Assembly: GCA_018398815.1 (NCBI GenBank) | Contig: CM031618.1 | Location: forward strand, 49,536,165 to 49,600,164 | DNA: 64,000 bases | Reading direction: 5' to 3' | Origin: Conus ventricosus | Lineage: Eukaryota > Mollusca > Gastropoda > Neogastropoda > Conidae | Part shown: piece after piece, positions 40,641-51,858 of the stretch | How positions within the stretch are numbered: position 1 is the first letter of the stretch | How the letters are laid out: every line of letters starts with the position of its first letter | The notes under the pieces: model-generated | Seen by the model: only the letters and a program-made list of their open reading frames with translations | What the model was told of the DNA's origin: nothing | The model's database searches: none | Position numbers and translations under genes: made by a program

Positions 40641-43487
40641 AAGGTATGGATTTGTCATTATGAAAGATAAGTTTAGCTGCTATCTGTTCAGTGTAATCTG
40701 AATCACACCGAGTATCTCGATTGTCATTAATATGAAAAACACACATCTTTCCAAAAAATGATCGCATTTACTACTTTTTTAACTCATTTGCAAACGTTTC
40801 TTGTCCACTGTGCATTTTTTAACATGTTTCCTGATTCATGATAATTTGAAAGTTTGCATAAAAAGCTTGTCTGTTTGACAATCCCGTTTTCTCATTTTGA
40901 GTATAATGTTGTGCATGCGTTCTCTCAATTTGACCAGGCTTTTATAGATTTTTTTTTATATTTTCAATAGTTTCACATTTCTGTCGTGCGCGTTCAGAAA
41001 CAATAACCACAAAATACACTAAATTGTTTCAAGGAGATGTAGTAAAGGGGGGGGGGGGGGGGGGGGGGGGCGGAGGGATAAAATGGATGACGCTAATATA
41101 TAAATATTCAATCCTTCACTGACAGCAATGGGGAAACATCGAGTTCTAAATTTTGAACAGAACTATTTGCTTGTGCCTGACCAGTGTTTGCTATCGTCTC
41201 CTGGATGAGAACTCCTCAGTGGTCCCCGATCTTCAGCAGCTAGGACAGTCCACCCACAGTACCATGTAATGTTGTGGTGTTTTCCCATGGCACGGGGAAA
41301 ACATCACACCCTAATGACTCCCACGACGGCCAGTAAATATAGATGAGGAAATGCAAGTGAATGATAGAAAGAGAAAAAACAGCAAAGTGAGTCAATGTAA
41401 ACAAAGCAGAGAAGAAATATAAATCTATGGCTGGATAGCCAGACCAAACAAAAGGGAAATAACTCAGACACACTATACAACACAGTACAAAAAAATAAAA
41501 CGAATGAAGTAAGTTTCACACTGTAATGACTCCAGCAGAAGTGAAAAAATGAAAACATTTGTTGAAATGCTGAACCGTCAAATCTGCCCCCTCCCTTTAT
41601 CTCCCCCCAATCCAATCCCTTTTACTCATTCATTTTCACAGCAGGAGTGATTTTCAATCCCAGAAGAAGTCATTTTCATAGCACAAGAAGTATTCTCTTT
41701 TCCATTTCATGGAGACTCGTTCAACCTCACTTGGTTTCAACTCTACATGTTTATTCCTGACGTTTGTTTGGCTATAGAGGTGGATCCATGAATGTGAACA
41801 CTTGACAGCATGCAGTTGGTGTAAATAATGTATATGCCCACACCTCATGTTAACTGTGTGCTTCTGATATAAACAACGTGTTGCCCTCTCAACTGCTTTG
41901 TCTTGGATGATGAGTCACTGCTGCAGCTGATTATGTGTCCAAAGGCAGGGGCTTGGAAACAAATTCAGTGTCTCACAGTGCAGCTGCCATTACTGAACAG
42001 AGCTCTTAATTTCATTACACCTGAGGGTTGATCAAGTAACTGAAATAAGTTTTCAAAATATATGAAACACGACATTTTATTCAGAAGATTGACGACAAAC
42101 AATACGTGTTGCAACTAAGCAAAACCAATTTAAGTTCAGAACACATTTCACTGTAGATAGGGACATAGGTTGACAGATGGTTGACTGCTGGTGTCTTGTT
42201 GCTTTGCTAATGGTATCATATCATAAAGAGGATAAAGGCATATAATTATTGGGGTACGGTATGGAGGAAGTGATGAGGAAGAGGATTAGGGAGGGGGGTA
42301 TGAAGGGACAAAGAGTTGCACCGTTTTTACCTTCACGCGTGCGGCACTCATTGTGCGTGATACATGCATGCTGGGGAAAAAATCCAGACAAGAGCCAATG
42401 AAACATCAGTCTGATGCAATGTAAAAACAGCCGGTGAATGACAGCCAATGGAATGCAAGACTTGTAGTGACGTCTGTCGAGCCCTAAGCCGACAAGAAAA
42501 ACTGCCACGTGAGATCAGCAGGTATCATTTGCCCAGCATTCTCCAAACCTAGCTCACCACCTGCTCGCTACACGACCACAAGCCTGACGTCAACTCCACA
42601 GTGATTACCTGTTGCACACTGTGTTCACTGAGTTGGGGAATTACTGAGGTTCAGTTAAGCGTTTTTTCTCACATATGAAAACTTCTAAGATTTCTTGTGA
42701 ACATTGATATGTTTTGTGGGTCACTGACTCAGTGGACGGAATTTTTCCGAAGCTCTCTATGGCATGGTTTATTGCCCCAGATTGTTCTGAACTGCTGTGT
42801 GCATTGTGACTGGATTACTAACATTGTTTTTAGGGCTCAAAGTGTGGTTTATCTGACTGAAGCTCTTGGAAGAACTTTGCACAATTTATTGATGACAGAC
42901 TGGAAATCTTGTGAACTGTTTTCACTTGCTGTGTTGCTGAGGGGCTGCAATTTCTGATAAGTGCTGTGTACGTGGGTGACTGGCTATGAACCTTGTGAAG
43001 TGTTGTGCTCACTGTGGGGGTGTAGTGGGTTTCTAATGAAGTGGTTTGATCATGGTCAAGCTGAACAACACAGTTTCTTGTTAAAAGTGGTATTTCCTGT
43101 GTAGATGGTGATTTAAAATATTTGTACTCTAATGTGTGACTAGGATTCTATTAAAAGGTAGGGTTCATTGTATTGTGATAAACTGGAAGCCTGTTTAAGT
43201 ACTGTACTATCTCTGAAAGTGGCTGACTGCAGTTCTTGTAGAGTAGTGTACGATTTTGGGGGTCTGACCAGTGATCTTACAACTATGCTGTATGAGGCAC
43301 TGGCTGGGGTTGTTGTAAAGTGTTCCACGTTTCATGTGATCTGCAAACTGCATATGTTTAAAAAAAAATGCGGTTATTTTGCCCCTTGTCAGCCATTAAA
43401 ACTTTTCCTGTCCCTCCCCCACCAACCACCTCTCCTTGTTCCCTACAGAGACCAATTCCTCAAATTTTCAACAGCCCTTTTTATCGT

Positions 43488-43525
<38 letters not shown>

Positions 43526-43687
43526 AGGTGTAGTGGAGGAGCAAGGTGGTGGAAGTTTGCAATGAGAAATGGGGGTACTGGTGTAAGGCATGGTAGAAAA
43601 CACAGGCATGTCCTTTGCCACCCGTTATCATAGATATTAAGGATTCAGTCTGTGATGCATTGTTGTTAATGGAGGGGTGTGGAAGGT
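40641..43687 (+). repeat. Segment B, best-preserved copy
   Basis: Colinear with 60915-63790 and antiparallel to 17116-20380. Includes a poly-G tract (41047-41070), TGTAAACAAAGCAG near 41396, a GTGTAGTGGAGGAGCAAGG block near 43528 and a (GTT)n tract (43489-43525). I recognise no coding sequence; the longest frame (43168-43527, 119 codons) ends in the GTT repeat. Confidence 0.85.
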
Positions 43688-44550
43688 AGAATGCATTATT
43701 ACATGGGCTGGTTATCTTGCGGGACGTGATAGAGTAGAATGCATTATTACATGGCTGGTTATGCTACGGGACGTGATAGAGTAGAATGCATTATTACATG
43801 GGCTGGTTATGTTACGGGACGTGATAGAGTAAAATGCATTATTACACGGACTGGTTATGTTACGAGACGTGGTAGAGTAAATGAATTATTACACGGGCTG
43901 GTTATGTTACGAGACGTGTAAGTAGAATGCATTATTACACTGGCTGGTTATGTTACGAGACGAGGTAGAGGAGAATGCATTATTAACACGGCTGGTTCTG
44001 TTGCGAGACGTGGTAGAGGAGAATGCATTATTACATGGGCTGTTTATGTTACGAGACGGTAGAGGATAATGCCCTTATTACACACCGGGTTATGTTACTA
44101 GACGTGGTAGAGGAGAATGCATTATTACATGGGATGGTTATGTTACAGAAAGTGTAGAGTAGAATGCATTATTATACGGTCTGGTTATGTTACAAGACAT
44201 GGTAGAATAGAGAGAATTATTACACAGGCTGGTTATGTTACGAGACGTGGTAGAGGAGAATGCATTATTACACAGGCTGGTAAGTTAAGAGACGTGGTAG
44301 AGGAGAATGCATTATTACAACAGGCTGGTTATGTTACGAGACGTGGTAGAGGAGAATGCATTATTACACGGGCTGGTTATGTTACGAGACGTGGTAGAGT
44401 AGAATGAATTATTACACGGCTGGTTATGTTACGAGACGTGGTAGAGGAGAATGCATTATTACACAGGCTGGTTATGTTACAAGACGTGGTAGAGGAGAAT
44501 GCATTATTACACAGGCTGGTTATGTTACAAGACGTGGTAGATGAGAATGC
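43688..44550 (+). repeat. 48-bp tandem array, about 18 units
   Basis: Each unit reads roughly AGAATGCATTATTACA, then GGGCTGGTTATGTTACGAG, then ACGTGGTAGAGG. Since 48 is divisible by three, open frames at 43739-43921, 44117-44407 and 44426-44611 translate as a 16-residue repeat (ECIITRAGYVTRRGRV-like). One- to three-base indels break the frame repeatedly, so a protein is unlikely. Confidence 0.95.
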
Positions 44551-44597
44551 AGAGCGCAGTGGCTTGTCCGTTCACCCCCTGACTGGCCAAATAGTAT

Positions 44598-44619
44598 ATA
44601 TGTGTCCATGACACATATG
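44598..44619. repeat. Small hairpin beside the large palindrome
   Basis: ATATGTGT and ACACATAT form an eight-base stem around CCATG, immediately before the large palindrome. Confidence 0.7.
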
Positions 44620-44620
44620 T

Positions 44621-44784
44621 GAAGTATCATCATAATCTCCTTCAGTAGATGCACGCATGATGATATTTTCTCACAGCTGGGCAAGACGACTTGCGCATTG
44701 ACGTCAATGCGCAAGTCGTCTTGTCCAGCTGTGAGAAAATATCATCATGCGTGCATCTACTTTAAGGAATTATGATGATACTTC
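44621..44784. repeat. Near-perfect palindrome with 82-bp arms
   Basis: Left arm 44621-44702 and right arm 44703-44784 meet at GAC/GTC with no spacer. Only a few positions differ, for example in the CTCCTTCAGTAG versus CTACTTTAAGGA part. It lies next to the 48-bp array. Only one arm is present in the paralogue at 16553-16632. Confidence 0.95.
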
Positions 44785-45164
44785 AATACTGACGATGATG
44801 GTTAGTAGTAAATTATTACTTTGTACATAGCTTCCATTTCGACTTGTTTTCTTTCATTTTATTTCCATTGCGTTTATTTGTTATTATATCTGAGAAATGT
44901 ATTTCTATGCCTCTTTAAAATCTTTAATGTCATTGTGTTTTGTATGTTTTTACCTTATTGTTTAAATCTTTGTTCATGTGTTTTAATTACTCTTATACTA
45001 TTCTGTAACAGTTATTCCACACAAAAGCAAACAAGTGACCTCGCCAAACACATGTGCATACTCTTGTACAGCCACTTACACAGACATATACACAGGTCCG
45101 CACCTGCTCGTTTACACACGTTCAAGCACCAAGGAACAAGTACACACACACCACATATATATAT
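44785..45164. other. AT-rich sequence without a recognisable gene
   Basis: A frame of 127 codons (44821-45204) is hydrophobic and T-rich and shows no family motif; it runs into the Penelope-like 3' end. I see no support for a gene. Confidence 0.5.
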
Positions 45165-45257
45165 ATATAGATTAGTATATTTAAAATGCCTAAAACAATT
45201 TTAAGTGCTCAACCCTTGGGAGCAACATTAATTAAAACAAGTTAAAAGAGGAATCTT

Positions 45258-45309
45258 AAACTATCTACAAATTTGTTTCAAGCGTGTTGCGCTGTCATCA
45301 GGATGGTTT
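45258..45309 (-). ncRNA. Hammerhead ribozyme motif (small, palindromic stem III)
   Basis: Minus strand, 52 nt. Stem I 5' side is AAACCATC (45309-45302), then the core CTGATGA (45301-45295). Stem II is AGCG/CGCT around CAACA with one C-U mismatch at its base, followed by GAAA (45279-45276). Stem III is the palindrome ACAAATTTGT (45276-45267), the cleavage-site nucleotide is A (45266), and stem I 3' side is GATAGTTT (45265-45258). Stem I forms seven of eight pairs. All invariant core bases are present. With such a short stem III, cleavage may need dimers, as described for Penelope-associated hammerheads. Activity is not demonstrated. Confidence 0.8.
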
Positions 45310-45401
45310 TTGGTTTGCCCACCGCCGAGTTATATAGCGTGTGGGCTCCCGTTTGCGGTTGTTTGCACGTGCGGGTTGGCTGCACGTGTTTTTGGGGCCT
45401 T

Positions 45402-45593
45402 TCAGGTTTTTGTTTTGGGTGTGTTCACTAACAACGATTTCCATTTATGCCTGCAGTTGTTAACTATTTCTGTTTTGGTGTTTAAAGTTGCTAATGTGGT
45501 TTTGCATAGTATTAACCATTTTTCAGTTAAACATAGGTTGCACCTTTTTGAAACATTGCTGTATGGTGATGCTCTTTTTATGATTTCCAGGAT
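45402..45593 (-). pseudogene. C-terminal end of a Penelope-like GIY-YIG reverse transcriptase
   Basis: About 63 residues ending at a stop. Visible are KRCNLCLTEKW (two cysteines), ATLNTKTEIVNN and CRHKW. These match the conserved ending of Penelope-like proteins downstream of the GIY-YIG endonuclease, where a CxxC and a CRH segment are characteristic. The reverse transcriptase core and the GIY-YIG motif itself are not present, so this is a 5'-truncated remnant. The upstream methionine near 45623 belongs to translated (GT)n sequence and is not a real start. The family call rests on this Cys/His signature plus the ribozyme immediately downstream. Confidence 0.8.
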
Positions 45594-45629
45594 ACACACA
45601 CACACACGCACACACACACACACACACCG

Positions 45630-45698
<69 letters not shown>

Positions 45699-47373
45699 AG
45701 TTTTAACGTATCTTTATCTATGATCGATTTGCAGCATTCGGATTCTTCAAACAGATGTTTTGCCATCCTCCATAGGCCCCTCTCTACGTCACTCCTTACT
45801 CCACTCCCACCCACCCCCACCCCACCCCCACCCTGATCCTCTTACCCTTAATCTCTATTCCACCTTTCATTCTCCCGCCCACCCCACCCCCCACCCCTCC
45901 CACCCCCTCTCTCTCTCTCCAAAATGAAACTTTCAATGAACTGCTGTGTTCCCTTTGTAAATAAACAACTGAAGATAAAATTCATTTTGTTTTGCAATGC
46001 TTTGCTTTCAGTGGTCTCCACTTGCAGCTAATACCTGGCAAATTTTGTAATCAGCCATGTACGTTTTGTTTATGGTTTCGTTAATGGTATCAGAGAAAGT
46101 GTATTTCGCAAGTAGGTAGTAGACAGACAGGCAGACAGATAAATAAATCGCCTTATATGAATAAAGCTCTCTCTCTCTCTCTCTCTCCTCTCTCATCTCT
46201 CTCTCCTCTCTCCTCTCTCTCTCTCTCCTCTCTCTCTCTCAAGAGTGCGTGCATGTATATGTGTTCTGTGTGACTACTACAGAAAGGTGGGGAAAATGGT
46301 TATATGTATTTTACACTACTGGAAAGATCAATATGATTTTTTTTTCAATTGGAAGGCAAAGGCCACAGGCACAGTGATCATGAAAACACAGCGTTTTGTT
46401 GCTATATTGGTAATATTGAACGAAGAACAAGTTTAGCGAAGGCTGAATGTGGGGCATTTAACTCTAATCGGGTAAATACGGTGATACGGTGGAGGGATGG
46501 GGGAGGGGGGGGGGAGGCGTGGGTGGAAGGAGTTACAATTAGTCACTGCACGCACACATATAGCAATAGAACGAGATTAAGAGAACGAGATTTAAAAAAA
46601 AAAATAAAAAAAATCTTGGCAGAAGTCTTCATTTTCAGAATTAGAATGTAGAAGGGCATTCGTTTCAGGGTTTTTTTTCTTTTGTTTTGTTTTGTTTTCT
46701 TTTCTTTTTGTTGCTTTTGTCCCCCCCCCCCCCCCCCCCCCCCACCCCCCCACTCCCCCTTCCTTGATGTCTGTTTTCAGGTTTGGGATTGGTTTGTATA
46801 GGGAGGGGGGAGGACGTTTTTTAAGAGTCACCAAAGGTCACAGAGGTTGAACTGTTCATTTACATTGTTGTCGTTGCTTAAAAGCATTATGAAGTCAAAC
46901 CATTAACTGTTGTTTCTCTTGTTTGGTGAAGGTGAGCTAAAGTTGAATGTAGGACATGTTGATGCAGCCTAGGAGCTTAACTTGAGTCATCTGCAGTAGG
47001 TTGGCTTGTAAGCGGTTTATAATGATTGGATTTGGTGTCAATGCTGAACTGGAGGATGCAAAGGGGAGGAAAGCAAGGGAGGGAGTGGAGTGTGAGGTGG
47101 AGCAGAAGGGAGATGGAGGGTTTGAAGGGGCATATAACTATTTTGGTTTGGTTTGATTTTCGTTTTTGTTTTTGTCTAGATTTTTCGTGTCTTGGTTTTT
47201 CTTTCTTTGTTTTTTTTGTTGTTGTTGTTGTTGTTGTTGTTTTTCTCCTGACAACCGTATGTAAGGCTATTCATATAAACTTTTGAACACTCAAACCATC
47301 ATCTCAATCATATTAGATTTGTGATAATGTTTTTGCGAATGCACGCATGCGTGCGCGGGCGCGCGCGCATGTG

Positions 47374-47444
<71 letters not shown>

Positions 47445-47624
47445 CTTTTGGAGTTGTTTTTGTGTTTGTGTAAAATAAGGTTGTTGTTGAAGAGTGTGCT
47501 TGCTTTTCATTAAAAGTTTACGATTTTGTGTCAGGCATTGTGCTAGTATAATTTTGAAATATGTAGTTGTGGAATTCCTCACTTTTGAATTTCACTTGTC
47601 CAGTCTTCTACTTTTGGCTCCACA

Positions 47625-47690
47625 CTCGAAATGCGTCGTGTTTGTCTTGTAATCTGTTTGTCTACGTCAGCTTGGCGGTTCGCCATTAAT
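47625..47690 (+). other. Relative of the 2475-2540 sequence in opposite orientation
   Basis: CGAAATGCGTCGTGTTTGTC, TTGTAATCTGTTTGTCTACG and GGCGGTTCGCC correspond to 2477-2540. Here the sequence is forward while the surrounding unit is inverted. It carries only the 3' hammerhead-like half. Confidence 0.5.
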
Positions 47691-47776
47691 TACACTTAAA
47701 GTTGATTGATTAAACAGCGACATTGTCTTTTGTAGTCTTGTACCATATGTTTTGGTCCTCACACTGAGATAAGAGA

Positions 47777-47809
<33 letters not shown>

Positions 47810-47823
47810 GGGAGAGAGGGGGG

Positions 47824-47869
<46 letters not shown>

Positions 47870-48286
47870 AGAGAGATCAATATTACCCAACAGGTAAAGG
47901 GAAGCAAACTGGCAGAAGTTAGTCAGCCGATATTGATCGATACATCGTGCACATACATAGTGGTTCACTTCACGCCTCAGCAGGGTGTACTTCAGTCACC
48001 CCAGTCTTCTGTTCCTCCTTTGTTCTTTGGCTATAACTCCAAGAATCTCCATTGGTGAGATTTTGGGTACGGTCACAAGTAAGGTATGTCAACATTTTTT
48101 TTTTAATTCATTCACTGAATCACTTCATGAAAGAAACGAAAACCTACTTACAACGACAATGAGGGTTATTCACGAATAAATGTCCATGTCATTTTATTAA
48201 CAAACAAACGGGTTTCTGGTTTGCTTCCCTTCACCTGCATGGTAATTAAACTCTCTCTCTCCTTTCTCTCCTCTCTCTCTCCTCTC

Positions 48287-48335
<49 letters not shown>

Positions 48336-48345
48336 TCTCTCTTTG

Positions 48346-49262
48346 AAAAAGAGTAATATTGTGGTTTTTAGAAAAGGAGGTTACTTGGCAGCAAGCGAAA
48401 GATAGTTTTTTCAATGGACAGATGATGGCTGTTGTAAATTGCTACAAATACATTGGCATTTATTTCTCTACACACCTAAGCTTTTACAGCTGCTTGTCAG
48501 GACCTGGCAAGCAGAGCAAAAATGCCTTATTGTGTATTTTTGAAAAAATTAAACATGTTAAATAATAACTCCTTGACAGTGTTTCTAAAACTCTTCGATG
48601 CACAGTTCAACCAGTTGCTCAATATGGTGCTGAGATTTGGGGCTTAGATAAATCTGCTACTCATGTGGAAAAAGTTCATTCATTTGCTCTTAAGAAATTT
48701 CTGGGGGTTCACGTGAAAACACCGAACGAATGTGTTTATGGGGAAACACACCGTTATCCTGTTTATATTAATTCATATGTACGGTGTATTAGATACTGGC
48801 TGAGGTAGTACAAATGGATGACAAATAGATTACCACTCAGAGCATATAATATGCTGTTGGGACTAGAATCGCGTGGTAAAAAGTCGTGGGTTACAGATGT
48901 TCGGGATTTTCTGTTTTTTAATGGATTTGGGTGTGTCTGGATGTGTCAAGGGGTTGGATATGTAAATGTTTTTTTTGAAACAACTCCGGCAAAGATTAAT
49001 TGATAACCGTTGGCAAAACGGCATGAAAATATCCAGAACAGTGAGCGATATTCGTTTTATAGAACTTTTAAGACATCCGCTGGTTGTGAAAAATATCTCT
49101 CACTTAATATTGACAGGCTTATTAGAAGTTACCTAACAAGCTTTAGATTAGGAATTACACACATCAAAGCACATCAGTATCGATATGCAAATACTAAAAA
49201 CGTTGATATGCTATGTCTAATACGGAGGTTTACTGGACATTTTCTAGAAACGTTTGTGGACC
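48346..49262 (+). pseudogene. C-terminal fragment of a third LINE reverse transcriptase
   Basis: The fragment begins at KKSNIVVFRKGGYL, which follows the palm domain in a LINE type frequent in molluscs. It continues with VVNCYKYIGIYFSTHLSF, VAQYGAEIWGL, VEKVHSFALKKFLGV, KTPNECVYGE, an RYPVYIN segment, NRLPLRAYNMLLGL and FKTSAGCEKYLSLN, ending before the expected zinc-knuckle. A TGG codon has become TAG early on (near 48408), and there are several later frameshifts and stops. The catalytic FADD region is upstream and absent. It lies between (CT)n and a poly-C tract inside the inverted unit A. Confidence 0.75.
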
Positions 49263-50300
49263 GTACCCCCCCCCCCCTCCCCCCCTGTTCAAATGAGAAA
49301 ATGTGATGCATACAGCGCATTCACACCAAGAACACACAGGGCCATCTGGTTTGAATCTGCTTAGCTAGGAAAAAAATCGTGGTGTGTGGTTGAGTGTTAG
49401 TGGCTCAAAACACTCAAGATTGTTGGGTGGCCTGCACATTTTCTCTTTGTGCCTCTATCTCAGTGCTCTGACCATTGTGTTTGTTGGTCAGTTAAGAAGC
49501 GAAGTGAATATGGAGAGTATACAATGGGGGAAGATAGGGTACGGTTAGGGAGATGCAGGGTGATCGGAGAGGAGTGTATACTGAAGTATAAATGTGGGGC
49601 GGGGGATGTTTCGATGTTTTTATTTTATTTATTTACGTTTATTTGTTTGTGTATTAATATCTTTACTTGCTCTTTTATGTCGTCATTTATGTTATTTTTG
49701 TAGACCTTTTTTATTGGGTTGGATCTGCATCCCTTTCTTTCTGATAGATCCCCATCCCACCCCACCCCCTACTCCATCCCTGCCTTCCACAAACACAAAT
49801 ACTCCTGTGTCCTATTGTTTCAACTGGTATTTCATAACTATGATATTGTTGATGTTGTCCACTATTGACATGGTGCAGGTAAACCACATACCTCAAATAA
49901 AGCTATCAGCACCATCAGCAGTCGTTTCACCTAAAATTGTACATTAAAAATTCAATCCAAACCAGTGATGGTCATGGTAATGAGGAGGAGGAGGAGGAGG
50001 GAAGGGCGTTTCCTGGTGATAGTGTTTTTGGGTGTGGTGGTTGTTTTCCTGGTGGTGTCGTCAGTTAACGTTAATGTTAGTGAGATTTGAGTGGTGATGA
50101 ATGGGTGGGCGACGGAGGATGGAGAGGTTAAGGGAGTATTGAGGTGAGACAGAGACGTGATGAGTGTTGGAGAGGGGTGCAAAGTAAGGGTACTGCATTG
50201 TGAGGGGCTAAGAGAATCTGTAGCAGGTGGTAATAGCAATGATGTGGTGGTTAGGTGGGTGGTGATGGTAATGACGTGCAGAGGATGTAGACCGATGTTG

Positions 50301-50378
<78 letters not shown>

Positions 50379-50440
50379 AGCTAGATATCCAAAGTCTGGC
50401 CTGTGCTTTGGTTTAGGTGCAGGTCACGCTCTGCCAAGCC

Positions 50441-51266
50441 ATGTTCACTGAACCTTCCTCTCATTATTCATAGTTATTCATGCCTCTAGTTCTCAGGCTG
50501 TAAGTCTTGTGCCCCATGTTCACTGAACCCTCCTCTCATTATTCATAGTTATTCATGCCTCTAGTTCTCAAGCTGTAAGTCTTGTGCACCATGTTCACTG
50601 AACCCTCCTCTCATATTCATAGTTATTCACGCCTCTAGTTCTCAGCTGTAAGTCTTGTGCACCATGTTCACTGAACCCTCCTCTCATTATTCATAGTTAT
50701 TCATGCCTCTAGTTCTCAGGCTGTAAGTCTTGTGCACCATGTTCTCTGAACCCTCCTCTCATTACTAATAGTTATTCACGCCTCTAGTTCTCAGGCTGTA
50801 AGTCTTGTGCACCATGTTCACTGAACCCTCCTCTCATTACGCATAGTTGTTCATGCCTCTAGTTCTCAGGCTGTAAGTCTTGTGCACCATGTGCTCTGAA
50901 CACTCCTCTCATTACTAATAGTTATTCACGCCTCTAGTTCTCAGGCTGTAAGTCTTGTGCACCATGTTCACTGAACACTCCTCTCATTATTCATAGTTAT
51001 TCATAACTCTAGTTCTCAGGCTGTAATTTTTGTGCACCATGTTTTCTGAACCCTCCTCTCATTACTCATAGTTATTCATACCTCCAGTTCTCAGCTGTAA
51101 GTCTTGTGCACCATGTTCACTGAACCCTCCTCTCATTACTCATAGTTATTCACGCCTCTAGTTCTCAGGCTGTACGTCTTGTGCACCATGTTCTCTGAAC
51201 CCTCCTCTCATTTACTCATAGTTATTCATGCCTCTAGTTCTCAGGCTGTAAGTCTTGTGCACCATG
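50441..51266 (-). repeat. 75-bp minisatellite, 11 units
   Basis: Units begin GTTCACTGAACCCTCCTC on the plus strand and end TGTAAGTCTTGTGCACCAT, at near-exact 75-base spacing. Variant positions (TCTCTGAAC against TTCACTGAAC, TTACTAATAG against TTATTCATAG) alternate between units, suggesting higher-order duplication. Confidence 0.95.
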
Positions 51267-51858
51267 GTCTCATGGTTTATTAGATGTGGTTTTGTATATA
51301 TGGAACTAGTGGCCCCGCGGCCACACTTCCTCTACAAACCTGATGCTGAAACTGAAAATAACAGCATGCAAAAATCTTGACTATGATGATAAACAAACTC
51401 TGTGTGATTAATGGAACGCCATTTCCTTCTTCAAGATTAAAATACAGTTTACACTCACACCCACACACAGACAAACACACGCACAAACACACACACACAC
51501 ACACTGACAGAGAGAGAGAGAGAGAGCTTTTTTAACATATCTTTACCTATGATCGATTCGCGGCAGTCGAATTCTAACAGATGTTTCGTCATCCTCTCTA
51601 CATCACTCCTTCCTCCACTCCCACCCCTCTGATCCTCTTGCCCTTAATCTCTTTTCCACCTTTTATTTCTCCCGGCCCATCCCCTTCCTTCCCCCCACTC
51701 TCTCTCTCTCGGCGCTCTCTCTCTCTCTCTCCTCCTCTCTCTCTCTCTCTCTCCAAAATTGAAACTCGATGACTGCTGTTCCCTTTGTAAATAAACAACT
51801 GAAGATGAATTCATTTGTTTGCAATGCCCTGCTTTCAAGATAAACCAACTAAGATGTA

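Larger units (their letters stand above)
45165..45593 (-). mobile_element. Penelope-like element, 3' fragment with hammerhead motif
   Basis: On the minus strand a truncated coding end (45593-45402) is followed after about 93 bases by a hammerhead motif (45309-45258), then a TTGCTCCCAAGGGTTGAGCA-like block (45226-45205), ending at a TA microsatellite. Penelope-like elements are known to carry hammerhead ribozymes in their terminal repeats. The 5' end is cut at a microsatellite. The other unit A copies lack this insertion. Confidence 0.8.
45594..51858 (-). repeat. Unit A, inverted copy (tail of one unit plus the next)
   Basis: Reading the minus strand from 51858, it matches the end of unit A (4350-4446 joined directly to 9726-10645) and then a full unit (10646-14560) down to 45594. 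Landmarks include ATCGATTCGCGGCAG near 51553, the 75-bp array, (AC)n 50305-50375, (CT)n 48251-48342, (GA)n 47765-47876, (GT)n 47365-47446 and poly-C near 46721-46750. It contains a LINE fragment at 48346-49262 that the other copies lack. The LINE insertion site of the first copy is empty here. Confidence 0.9.

Noticed and set aside
40395..40658. Overlapping 65-100-codon frames
   Set aside because: They lie within the GC-rich body of a retroelement and are not conserved in the 60-kb copy.
43688..44550. CRISPR-like array
   Set aside because: Units are contiguous without unique spacers, in a clearly animal genome.
44821..45204. 127-codon hydrophobic frame
   Set aside because: T-rich composition explains it; no family motif, and it ends inside a retroelement terminus.
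50441..51266. CRISPR-like or centromeric array
   Set aside because: Contiguous 75-bp minisatellite, only 11 units; no evidence of a centromere.
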